From: Neoroseomonas alkaliterrae
GTDB taxonomy: Bacteria > Pseudomonadota > Alphaproteobacteria > Acetobacterales > Acetobacteraceae
Direction of reading: 5' to 3'
Assembly: GCF_014199195.1 (NCBI RefSeq)
Contig: NZ_JACIJE010000001.1
Span: 310,001-374,000, forward strand
DNA length: 64,000 bases
Position numbers and translations under genes: made by a program. Below the pieces are notes generated by a model. It worked only from the letters and a program-made list of their open reading frames with translations, did no database searches and was not told where the DNA came from. The first letter of the stretch is position 1. Each line of letters starts with the position of its first letter. Shown here piece after piece: positions 11,718 to 19,692 of this stretch.

Positions 11718-12446
11718 TCAGCCCTCCGGGCAGCCCACCACCACGCGCTGCAGCGTCCTGACGCCTTCCAGCGTCTGCATCCAGCGCGGATCGGCCTGGG
11801 GCGGGGTCAGCAGCCGCGCCGCCTCGGCGAGGTCCGCGCAGCGCTGGTCCTCCGCGCCGCAGGACACCGAGACGCCGAGCATCCGCGCATTGCCGGCATG
11901 GAAGCGCGCCACCGCATTGCCGGGGGAGTCGCGCAGCAGCCGGTCGGCCTCGGCGCGCATCAGGTCGTTGTCGGGGCAGATGCCGGCGCGCGGCGTCACG
12001 GCGCGGCGGTCGAACAGCGCCTGGAGCAGTTCCGCCCGCCAGGCGTTGCGCTCGGCCTGGGTATTGGCGCCGCCGGCCGCGAGCGCGGCCTGGCCCGCCT
12101 GCACCGCGCAATCCCGGTAGCCCGCGCGGGCCGCCTCCGGCGCCGTTGCGGCGAGGCGCCGGCAGGCGCGGGCGCGCAGCGCCTGGGCCTCGGCGCAGGG
12201 CTTGTCGGCGGCGCCCTCGCAGGCCGGGACCTGTTCGGCCACCACCGCGTCCCAGGCGCCGCGCTGGGCCGCGGCGCTCATGCGCGCGAGCGCCTGGGCG
12301 GCGGGCGGAGGGGGCGGCGCGGCCGCGCCCGGCTGGCCGCCGCCGCCCTCGCCGCCGGGGCCGCAACCGGCCAGCGCCAGCAGGGCGCAGGCGAGGATCG
12401 CTGTCGGGGCGGAGGCGCGGCGGGTCCGCGGGGCATCGTCCTGCAT
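11718..12446 (-). CDS. Hypothetical lipoprotein
   Basis: A 242-residue protein with a lipoprotein signal: hydrophobic stretch and Leu-Ala-Gly-Cys lipobox with Cys at residue 28, then a Gly/Pro-rich linker (about 30-50). The mature part is Ala-rich and helical with several cysteines (for example VPACEGAADKPC and DCAVQAG) that could form disulphides in the periplasm. No family was recognised. It is on the strand opposite to the tRNA and 95 bases downstream of the membrane protein gene at 12542. Confidence 0.7.
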   Translation of the reverse strand: MQDDAPRTRRASAPTAILACALLALAGCGPGGEGGGGQPGAAAPPPPPAAQALARMSAAAQRGAWDAVVAEQVPACEGAADKPCAEAQALRARACRRLAATAPEAARAGYRDCAVQAGQAALAAGGANTQAERNAWRAELLQALFDRRAVTPRAGICPDNDLMRAEADRLLRDSPGNAVARFHAGNARMLGVSVSCGAEDQRCADLAEAARLLTPPQADPRWMQTLEGVRTLQRVVVGCPEG

Positions 12447-12541
12447 GGGCTCAGCCTAGAGCGGTTCGCGCCGCGCCGGAACCGTTGCGCCGGCCGCGCG
12501 CGGCACCGGCGGGCGAAGCCCGATCCCCGTCCCCGCGCGCA

Positions 12542-14434
12542 TCAGCGCACCACTTCGAGCAGCCGGAACCCCGACAGCCCCGGCGGCAGCGCGACGGGCG
12601 CGAGCCAGGGCGGCGGCGCGCCATCGCGCAGCAGGGCGGCGAGGCTGCCCGCCGGGATCGTCTCCGAGCCCCTCGCCACGCAGGCGAGCACCAGCGCGAC
12701 CTGCCGCCGCGCGGCGATGGCCCGCGCGGCCTCGGGGTCGGTCGCGGCGAAGAAGCCGAGCGTGTCCTCGATGGCCCGGCCGGCGCGGTGATGCGGCGTG
12801 GCGACCACGCGATAGGGCGTCCGCCACGCCAGTTCCGGCCCCTCGAACACGTCCGAGGCGATCAGCACCGGCGCCGGCGCCCCCGGCGCCACGCCCGGCC
12901 GCGCCGCGCCCAGCCAGCGGCCCATCGCGGTCCAGTCGCAGCGCGCCGTCGCCTCGGCGCGCACCGCCGTCGAGCCGGGGGTCTCCTGCGCGCGCAGCCC
13001 GAGGAAGGGCACGGCGAGCGCGCCGAAGAACAGCAGCGTCGCGAGGGATGCGCGCAGCGCCTCGGATCGCGGCCGGCGCGCCTGCAGCACCAGCCCCACC
13101 AGCCCCGCCGCCGCGATCGCCGCGGGCGGGGCGAGGTCCATGCCGAAGCGCCGCGCGCCGAAGGTCGCGGCCAACCCGGCGAGCAGCGGCAGGGCGAGCA
13201 CCAGCGCCGCCGGCCAGCGCCCGTCCCGCCGCCAGCCGGGCAGCGCGAGCCAGAGCGCCAGCAGCCCGAGCGGCGCGCCGCCGGCGATGTAGATCGCCGC
13301 CTCCCACGGGTCGCCGGGGCCGAAGGGCGGCAGCGGCTGGTTCTCCTGGATGGTCGGGTGGAACAGCGCGAGATAGGCGGCATCGGCATTGGCCAGCGGC
13401 CCGCGCAGCGTGCCCGGGAACAGCGCCAGCAGCGCGGCGAAGGCGGCAAGGCCGGCCGCGCCGGCCAGCGCGGCGCGCATCGGCCGCGGCCGCGCCCCGG
13501 CCGCCGCCGCCACCGCGAAGACCGCGCCCGCCAGCAACGCGAGGCCGAGGTGATGCACCGACAGCCGGTCGTATTCGGCGACCAGCCAGGCGGCGGGGCG
13601 GTGCTCGGCGGCGATGCCGATGGCGCAGGCCGCCGCCAGCCCGAGGCTGCAGGCAAGCCCCCGCCGCGCTAGCGGCCGCCCGTCCTCGGCCAGCAGCGCC
13701 GCGAGGCCGAAGGCCGCCAGCGCCGGCACGGCCACGATCAGCGCCTCCGGCCCGCTCCAGGTGGCGAGGCCGAAGGCCGCGCCCGCCAGCGCGGCATCGC
13801 GCGCCCGCCCGCCCGGCATCGCCGCGCGCAGCGCCGCGCCGAGGCCGAGGGTGAGCAGGGCGATGATCAGCCCGTGATGGTCCGGCCGGCCCAGCGCGCT
13901 GTAGGTCGCCACCGCCGGCGTCCCGGCCATGACCAGCGCGGCATACCAGGGTGCCCGCCCACCCCAGGCGATGCCGGCCGCCCAGGCGGCGGCCAGGATG
14001 GCCGCGACATGCGTGAGCGGCGAGACGAGGATGCCCGACCACACCAGCGCCTCGCGCCCGGGCAGGCCGGCCAGCGCCTCGATCGCCAGCGCCGGCAGCA
14101 GCACCAGCAGGTCGAGCGGCCGGGTCCATTGGTTGACGAGCCCATCCGGCGCGGCGAGGCGCGGCGTCACGTCCTCGAACCACGGGGCGCCTTCGCGCAG
14201 TTCCAGGATGGTCAGCAGCCGGAGGTAGCTGTCGGGGTCCACCAGCCGCCCGTCGAGCAGCCCCGCATTCCACCCGGCGAGGCCGCCGAGATTCATCAGC
14301 GCCACCAGCAGCACCGCGAACAGCACCAGCGCCGGGCCGATCCGCGCGGGCGGCTCCTGGCGGGCGGGCGGCGGCGGTGCGGGCGGTGCGGCCACGGTGC
14401 TGCCGGTGTGCGCGGGGCCTCCGCGTCGCGTCAA
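12542..14434 (-). CDS. Polytopic membrane protein, GT-C / STT3-like topology
   Basis: A 630-residue protein with about 11-13 hydrophobic segments and a soluble C-terminal domain of roughly 130 residues. The first large loop has DPDSYLRLLTI, and a second polar loop has ALGRPDHHGLI; acidic motifs placed like this resemble the metal- and lipid-donor-binding loops of GT-C glycosyltransferases such as STT3/PglB. A further loop has FHPTIQENQPL. The WWDYG motif of true oligosaccharyltransferases is not seen. Function is inferred only. No ATG exists near the start; a TTG at 14434 or an internal GTG 13 codons later could be used. It is divergent from the NHL gene. Confidence 0.7.
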   Translation of the reverse strand: MTRRGGPAHTGSTVAAPPAPPPPARQEPPARIGPALVLFAVLLVALMNLGGLAGWNAGLLDGRLVDPDSYLRLLTILELREGAPWFEDVTPRLAAPDGLVNQWTRPLDLLVLLPALAIEALAGLPGREALVWSGILVSPLTHVAAILAAAWAAGIAWGGRAPWYAALVMAGTPAVATYSALGRPDHHGLIIALLTLGLGAALRAAMPGGRARDAALAGAAFGLATWSGPEALIVAVPALAAFGLAALLAEDGRPLARRGLACSLGLAAACAIGIAAEHRPAAWLVAEYDRLSVHHLGLALLAGAVFAVAAAAGARPRPMRAALAGAAGLAAFAALLALFPGTLRGPLANADAAYLALFHPTIQENQPLPPFGPGDPWEAAIYIAGGAPLGLLALWLALPGWRRDGRWPAALVLALPLLAGLAATFGARRFGMDLAPPAAIAAAGLVGLVLQARRPRSEALRASLATLLFFGALAVPFLGLRAQETPGSTAVRAEATARCDWTAMGRWLGAARPGVAPGAPAPVLIASDVFEGPELAWRTPYRVVATPHHRAGRAIEDTLGFFAATDPEAARAIAARRQVALVLACVARGSETIPAGSLAALLRDGAPPPWLAPVALPPGLSGFRLLEVVR

Positions 14435-14499
14435 GCCGCCCCCGGTTGCCCGCCCCGCCCCCGCGCGCCACGCTGGCCGCGCAGCAGGAAGGACGCGCC

Positions 14500-15354
14500 A
14501 TGCCCCGCCACCAGCTCTTCGTCCGCCTCGGCGAGACGCGCTACCGCGTCGAGCGCCCCTGGGGCGAGGTGCCCCAGGGCGCGGGCGTGCCGAGCGATGT
14601 CGCCTGCGACGCGGAAGGCCGCGTCCATGTGCTGTTGCGCCAGGATCCGATGGCCGATCCCGAAGGCCCGGCGGTGGTGGTGCTCGCCCCCGACGGGCGG
14701 CGCCTCGATGCCTGGGGCGGGGCGGAGGTGGCGGACGGGCACATGCTCTCCGTCCATCCCGACGGGCGCGTCTTCGTGGTGGACCGCGACGCGCAGGAGG
14801 TCATCGTCTTCAGCCGCGACGGCAGGCGCATGGGCGGCATCGGGCGGCGCGACCATCCGGGCGAGCCCTTCAACGCGCCCTGCGATGTCGCCTTCGCGCC
14901 CGACGGCACGATCTACGTCGCCGATGGCTACGCCGCCTCGGTGGTGCACCGCTTCAGCGCCGAGGGCACGCCGCTCGGCCGCTGGGGCAGCGAGGGCAGC
15001 GGGCCGGGCCAGTTCAGCACGCCCCATTCGGTCTGGGTGCTGCCCGATGGCCGCGTCACGGTGGCCGACCGGGAGAACAACCGCGTGCAGGTCTTCACGC
15101 CCGAGGGCATGTGGCTCGCGGACTGGCGCGGCAACCACAAGCCCATGAGCGTGCACGGCGCGCCGGGCGGCGGGCTCTACGTGACCGACCAGGTGCCGCA
15201 GCTCTCGCTGCTCGGGCCGGACGGGATGATCCGCGGGCGCTGCCGCCCGGTGCTGAACGGCGCGCATGGCATGTGGCGTGCACCGGATGGCTGCATCTAC
15301 CTCAGCGAGCAGAACCCGCCGAGGATCACGCGCCTCGTGCCGGTCAGGGAGTAG
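14500..15354 (+). CDS. NHL-repeat beta-propeller protein
   Basis: 284 residues made of about six beta-propeller blades. Repeats of the type DG.IYVADGYA, DGRVTVADRENNRVQVF and DGRVFVVDRDAQEVIVF are typical NHL blades, as in peptidyl-hydroxyglycine amidating lyases and related binding proteins. There is no signal peptide. AGGAAGGA precedes the ATG at 14500. The family 5 binding protein gene begins two bases after the stop, so the pair is surely cotranscribed and may serve one substrate. No catalytic residues can be assigned. Confidence 0.85.
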   Translation: MPRHQLFVRLGETRYRVERPWGEVPQGAGVPSDVACDAEGRVHVLLRQDPMADPEGPAVVVLAPDGRRLDAWGGAEVADGHMLSVHPDGRVFVVDRDAQEVIVFSRDGRRMGGIGRRDHPGEPFNAPCDVAFAPDGTIYVADGYAASVVHRFSAEGTPLGRWGSEGSGPGQFSTPHSVWVLPDGRVTVADRENNRVQVFTPEGMWLADWRGNHKPMSVHGAPGGGLYVTDQVPQLSLLGPDGMIRGRCRPVLNGAHGMWRAPDGCIYLSEQNPPRITRLVPVRE

Positions 15355-15356
15355 CG

Positions 15357-16913
15357 ATGGGTCTGCGCATCGCGGCGGCGCTGCTGCCGCTTTTCCTGGC
15401 AGGGGCGGCGGCGGCGCAGACGCTGGCCATCGGCCTCGCGGCCGATGTCACCTCCGCCGATCCGCATTTCCACAACACCTCCTCGAACAACGCGGCCTCG
15501 CGCCATGTCTTCGAGACGCTGATCCGCCAGGATGCGCGGCAGCGCCTCGTGCCGGGGCTGGCCACCCAATGGCGCGCCGCCGGCCCGACGGAATGGGAGA
15601 TCACGCTGCGCGCCGGCGTGACCTTCCACGACGGCACGCCCCTCACCGCCGAGGACGTGGCGGCGAGCATCCGGCGCGCGGGCAGCCTGCAGGGCTCGCC
15701 CTCCTCCTTCGCGCTCTACACCCGCGCCATCGCGGCCGTTGAGGCGACCGGGCCGCTCGCCCTCCGGATCACGACGCGGCATCCGCATCCGCTGCTGCCG
15801 AACGACCTCTCGCTCGTGCCCGTCATCGCCGCCCGCCACGCCAGCGCGGCGAGCGAGGCCTTCGACCGCGGCATCGCGGCCATCGGCACCGGGCCCTATC
15901 GCTTCGCGGCCTTCAGCGCCGGCCAGCGCCTGGTGCTGGAGCGCAACCCGGCGCATTGGGAAGGGCCGCAACCCTGGGCGCGGGTCGAGCAGCGCGTGAT
16001 GCGCAACGGCGCCGCCCGCGTGGCCGCACTGCTCGCCGGCGACGTGGATGCGATCGAGGCGCCCGCGCCGGAGCTGCTCGACCGCCTCGCCGGGCAGGGC
16101 GGGATCGTGCTGTCGCGCAGCGCCTCGAACAAGGTGGTGTTCCTCTTTCCCGATGTCGGGCGCGATCCGACGCCCTTCGTGACCGACGCGCAGGGCCGGC
16201 CGATCCGGCCCAACCCGCTGCGCGATCCGCGCGTGCGGGAGGCGATCAGCCTCGCCATCGACCGCGCCGCCATCGTCGAGCGCGTGCTGAACGGGGAGGG
16301 CGTGCCGGCCGCGCAGGTGGTGCCGGAGGGCTTCTTCGGCGCCGATCCCGCGCTGCGCCCGGATCCGCACGACCCCGCGCGCGCCCGGCGGCTGCTCGCC
16401 GAGGCGGGCTTCCCGGACGGCTTCGTGCTGACCCTGCACGGGCCGAATGACCGCTTCCTGCGCGACGCCGCCGTGCTGCAGGCGATCGGGGCGATGCTCG
16501 AGCGCGTGGGCATCCGCGCCCGCGTCGAGACCCTGCCCTGGGCCGCCTATGCCGCGCGCAGCCAGCGGCCGGAGTTCAGCCTGATGCTGGTGGGCTGGGG
16601 CGCGGGGACGGGGGAGGCCTCCTCGCCGCTGCGCGGCCTGCTCGCCACGCGCGATGCGGCGACGGGGCTCGGCGCCTCCAACCGCGGGGGCTGGTCGGAT
16701 GCGCGCTTCGACGCGCTGCTGGCCGAGGCGCTGCGCACCGCCGCCGACGCCCCGCGCGAGGCGCTGCTGCGCCTGGCCTCGGCGCGCGCGATGGGCGAAC
16801 GCGCGCTGATCCCGCTGCATTTCGAGGCCGCGACCTGGGCGCACCGCAGCGGCATCGCGCACCGGCCGCGCCTCGACCAGTACACCCAGGCGATGGATTT
16901 CGCGCCGCGCTGA
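15357..16913 (+). CDS. ABC transporter substrate-binding protein, family 5 (peptide/nickel/oligosaccharide type)
   Basis: A 518-residue periplasmic binding protein with a signal peptide (LLPLFLAGAAAAQ, cleavage after Ala-Gln). Family marks include LVPGLATQWRA, VTFHDGTPLTAEDV, GTGPYRF and DPRVREAISLAIDRAAIVERVL. Proteins of this class deliver peptides, opines, nickel or sugars to an ABC permease. No permease or ATPase gene is next to it, so it is an orphan receptor. The neighbour upstream is the NHL propeller gene. Confidence 0.9.
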   Translation: MGLRIAAALLPLFLAGAAAAQTLAIGLAADVTSADPHFHNTSSNNAASRHVFETLIRQDARQRLVPGLATQWRAAGPTEWEITLRAGVTFHDGTPLTAEDVAASIRRAGSLQGSPSSFALYTRAIAAVEATGPLALRITTRHPHPLLPNDLSLVPVIAARHASAASEAFDRGIAAIGTGPYRFAAFSAGQRLVLERNPAHWEGPQPWARVEQRVMRNGAARVAALLAGDVDAIEAPAPELLDRLAGQGGIVLSRSASNKVVFLFPDVGRDPTPFVTDAQGRPIRPNPLRDPRVREAISLAIDRAAIVERVLNGEGVPAAQVVPEGFFGADPALRPDPHDPARARRLLAEAGFPDGFVLTLHGPNDRFLRDAAVLQAIGAMLERVGIRARVETLPWAAYAARSQRPEFSLMLVGWGAGTGEASSPLRGLLATRDAATGLGASNRGGWSDARFDALLAEALRTAADAPREALLRLASARAMGERALIPLHFEAATWAHRSGIAHRPRLDQYTQAMDFAPR

Positions 16914-16992
16914 CGGTCCGGTCGTCCCCCGCCGGCCTCGCGCTCCCGCGCGATGCCGGCGCGTGAAGGGTCGAAGCGTCCGCCCGCCGGGA

Positions 16993-17586
16993 TCAGGCCT
17001 CGGCGCCGTGGACGGTCACCCAGGTGTCGAGCAGCATCTCCCGCCGCCGCGCGAAGAGCGCGCCCCAGCGGGCGCGCTGCGCCTGGTTCGCGCCGGCCGC
17101 CGCGGCGTTCCAGAAGCGGCTCTGCTCCCAGGCTGCGAGCGAGGGATACCAGGTCATCAGCAGCACATGGGCCGGCGCGGCCTCGGCGCGGTCCTGCCAG
17201 AGGCCGAGCGGCTCGCTGCCGGTGTCGCCCTCGAAGCCTTGCCAGGCCTCCGTCGTGATGGCGACCATCTCGCCGACCCGCTCGGCGGGCAGGAGGAACC
17301 AGCGATGCGTGACGATCCCGCCCCGCGCGGGGTCGGGCGGGGTCTCGCCGCGGGCGAGGATGCGAAGCACGCGCAGGCGCAGCGCCGCGACATCCGGATC
17401 GGCACGTTCCGGCGCCGGCGGCGGCTCGCCCGGCCACAGCGAGGCGCGCGTGACGAGGTTCATGGAGGCGCCGATCTGCGCGCGCCAGAGGCCGAACAGG
17501 CGGCCGCCGGGAACCGCGCGCAGCCGCGCCTGCAGGGCGGCGGCGCGGCCCGGCCGGGCGGTGAACTCCTCGAAGCGAAGCAGCAT
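16993..17586 (-). CDS. NIPSNAP-like dimeric alpha-beta barrel protein
   Basis: 197 residues with two ferredoxin-like repeats of the NIPSNAP/ABM type. It begins MLLRFEEFTARPGR and contains LFGLWRAQIGASMNLV and a second-half HVLLMTWYPSLAAWEQSR motif. Function in bacteria is unknown. The ATG at 17586 follows GGAGGG. It lies downstream of the Bug receptor gene on the same strand, separated by about 185 bases that include a family B repeat, so it may or may not belong to that operon. Confidence 0.7.
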   Translation of the reverse strand: MLLRFEEFTARPGRAAALQARLRAVPGGRLFGLWRAQIGASMNLVTRASLWPGEPPPAPERADPDVAALRLRVLRILARGETPPDPARGGIVTHRWFLLPAERVGEMVAITTEAWQGFEGDTGSEPLGLWQDRAEAAPAHVLLMTWYPSLAAWEQSRFWNAAAAGANQAQRARWGALFARRREMLLDTWVTVHGAEA

Positions 17587-17698
17587 GGGCTCGGCCCTCC
17601 GGATGGCGGCATGGCGCGGGTGCGGCGCCCGCCGATGCCGCGCCGGGCGCCGCGGCAATCCGCGGGCGGCGGCGATGCCCGCCCCTGCTTCACCCTCT

Positions 17699-17766
17699 GC
17701 GGACAAGGGATCGACCTTTGTCCGCAGGGTATCTGGTTCCGCGCGCGGCCGCCCCGCCAGCCCTGC
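17699..17766. repeat. Intergenic repeat, family B, copy 1
   Basis: Begins with the hairpin GCGGACAAGG...CCTTTGTCCGC and continues to the core GCGCGCGGCCGCCCCGCCAG at 17741-17760, ending at the stop codon of the Bug receptor gene. Near copies lie at 49712-49828 and 60788-60890, and a partial copy at 60970-61045. Confidence 0.7.
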
Positions 17767-17771
17767 CGGTA

Positions 17772-18740
17772 TCAGTTCACGGTGATGCGGGCCTCACGCA
17801 CCACGCGCGCCCATTTCTCGGATTCCGCGCGCAGATAGGCGGCCAGTTCCTCGGGCGAGGATGCGACGCCCTCCGCCCCCGCCGCCGCCAGCCGGTCGCG
17901 CACCGCCTGCTGCGCCAGCGCGTCGCGGATCGCCGCGTTCAGCCGCGCGATGGCCGGCGCCGGCGTTCCCGCGGGCGCCATCACGGCGCCCCAGGAGGTC
18001 GCCTGCGCCTCGGGCAGGCCGATCTCGGCCATGGTCGGCACATCGGGCAGCAGCGCGGAGCGGCGCGCGCCCGTGACCGCCAGCGCGCGCACGCGGCCCG
18101 CCTGGATCTGGCCGATGGCCGAGGGAATCTGGTCGAGCATCACCTGCACATTGCCCGCCACCACGTCATTCAGCGCCGGCGCGCTGCCGCGATAGGGCAC
18201 ATGCGTGATGTCCACCCGTGCGGCGAGCTTGAACAGCTCGGGCACCGTATGCGTGGACGAGCCCGCGCCCGCCGAGCCGTAGGAGAGCCGCCCCGGCTGC
18301 CCGCGCACCAGGGCCAGGAACTCCTGCGCCGTCCGCGCCGGCACCTGCGGGTTCACGATCAGCACATGGTCCGTGGTGAAGGCCATCGAGACGGGCGCGA
18401 GGTCGCGCAGCGGGTCGAAGCCGAGCGTGCTGTAGAGATGCGGGTTGACCGTCAGCGTGCCGGTCGTGCCCATCAGGATGGTGTGGCCGTCGGCCGGGCT
18501 GCGCACGACGTTCTCGACGCCGATATTGCCGCCCGCGCCGGTGCGGTTCTCCACCACCACGGGCTGGCCCAGCGTCTCCTGCATGCGTTCGCCCAGCACG
18601 CGGGCGACGACATCCGTCGCCCCGCCCGCCGGGAAGGGCACGACGAAGCGGATGGCGCGCGTCGGCGCCCAGGCCTGCGCCCGCGCGGCGGCGGGGGCGA
18701 GCAACGTGGCGGCGATCAGCGCGCGGCGTGTGGCGTTCAT
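17772..18740 (-). CDS. Tripartite tricarboxylate transporter (Bug-type) substrate-binding protein
   Basis: A 322-residue periplasmic receptor with a signal peptide (RRALIAATLLAPAAARAQ). Bug-family marks: IRFVVPFPAGGATDVVARVL, VENRTGAGGNIG, LPDVPTMAE and APAGTPAPAIARLNAAI. These proteins bind carboxylates or related small acids for TctAB permeases, or act as sensors when orphan; no tctAB is present here. It is the last gene of the catabolic operon, 27 bases after the isomerase stop, which suggests it captures the substrate of that pathway. Confidence 0.93.
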   Translation of the reverse strand: MNATRRALIAATLLAPAAARAQAWAPTRAIRFVVPFPAGGATDVVARVLGERMQETLGQPVVVENRTGAGGNIGVENVVRSPADGHTILMGTTGTLTVNPHLYSTLGFDPLRDLAPVSMAFTTDHVLIVNPQVPARTAQEFLALVRGQPGRLSYGSAGAGSSTHTVPELFKLAARVDITHVPYRGSAPALNDVVAGNVQVMLDQIPSAIGQIQAGRVRALAVTGARRSALLPDVPTMAEIGLPEAQATSWGAVMAPAGTPAPAIARLNAAIRDALAQQAVRDRLAAAGAEGVASSPEELAAYLRAESEKWARVVREARITVN

Positions 18741-18767
18741 GGCTTGTCCTCCCGGTATCGTTGTCGT

Positions 18768-19571
18768 TCAGCAGAAGGCGTGGCGGGCCTTGACCTCGCG
18801 CAGCACATGCTCGGGGTCCTGCGCCCACCAGTGGCTCGACAGGATCTCGACCTCGACGCCGCCGGTCCAGCCCGAGGCTTCCGCCATGGCGCGGATGGCG
18901 GGGATGTCGATCACGCCCTCGCCCGGAAGGCCGCGGTCGAGCACGAGATCGGCGGTCGGCACCTTCCAGTCGCAGACATGGAAGGCGGCGATGCGCCCCT
19001 TCGCGCGCGCCATCTGCCGCGCGAGGTCGGGGTCCCACCAGACGTGATAGACATCGACCGCGACGCCCGTGCCAGCGCCGAGTTCGTCGCAGAGGTCGAG
19101 CGCCTGGCCGAGCGTGGACAGCACCGAGCGGTCCGCGCAGGTCATCGGGTGCAGCGGTTCGAGCGCAAGCGTCACGCCCGCCGCGCGCGCCTCGGGCAGG
19201 ATGGCGTGCAGGCCCTCGCGGACGATCTCGCGCGCGGCGGGCAGGTCCTTGCTGCCCTGGGGCAGGCCACCGCAGACCATCACGAGGCAGTCGGCGCCGA
19301 TGGCGTGGGCTTCCTCGATGGCGCGGCGGTTGTCCTCGATGGCGGCGGCGCGATCGCCCAGTGTGAACATGCCGCCGCGGCACAGGCCGGTGACGCGCAG
19401 CCCGGCATCGCGGATGTGCTTCGCCGCGGCCTGCGTGCCCATCGCCTGCAGCACGTCGCGCCAGGGCGCGATGCCGGGGATGCCGTGGCGCGCGCAGGCC
19501 TCGATGCATTGCGCGAGGCTCAGCGCCTTCACCGTGATGGTGTTGAGGCTGAGCGGGCCGGGGGGCTTCAT
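18768..19571 (-). CDS. Sugar phosphate isomerase/epimerase (AP endonuclease 2 fold TIM barrel)
   Basis: 267 residues with the xylose-isomerase-like TIM-barrel fold. Metal-binding acidic residues are seen in LALEPLHPM, VAVDVYHVWWDPD, FHVCDW and GGVEVEIL, the usual Glu-Asp-His-Glu set. Enzymes of this family epimerise or isomerise keto-sugars, inosose or hydroxypyruvate. The ATG at 19571 was chosen because upstream sequence is a family A repeat. It is 121 bases downstream of the DUF993 gene and just upstream of the Bug gene, all on the minus strand. The substrate is unknown. Confidence 0.88.
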   Translation of the reverse strand: MKPPGPLSLNTITVKALSLAQCIEACARHGIPGIAPWRDVLQAMGTQAAAKHIRDAGLRVTGLCRGGMFTLGDRAAAIEDNRRAIEEAHAIGADCLVMVCGGLPQGSKDLPAAREIVREGLHAILPEARAAGVTLALEPLHPMTCADRSVLSTLGQALDLCDELGAGTGVAVDVYHVWWDPDLARQMARAKGRIAAFHVCDWKVPTADLVLDRGLPGEGVIDIPAIRAMAEASGWTGGVEVEILSSHWWAQDPEHVLREVKARHAFC

Positions 19572-19582
19572 GCGCGGCTGTC

Positions 19583-19690
19583 CGCGAGAGGGGCTTTGCC
19601 CCCCTCGCACTCCCCCCACCAAAGGCCGAAAGGCCTTTGGAAGCCGATACCCGCGCGCGCCCGGCGGCAGCGTGGGAGGGGGCGACGCAC
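19583..19690. repeat. Intergenic hairpin repeat, family A, copy 2
   Basis: Contains GAGAGGGGCTTTGCCCCC, then CACCAAAGGCCGAAAGGCCT, nearly identical to the unit at 2054-2114, and ends in a GGGAGGGGGCG...CACCCTC hairpin before the DUF993 stop. It splits the catabolic operon between its third and fourth genes, so it might lower or stabilise expression of the distal part. Confidence 0.7.
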
Positions 19691-19692
19691 CC

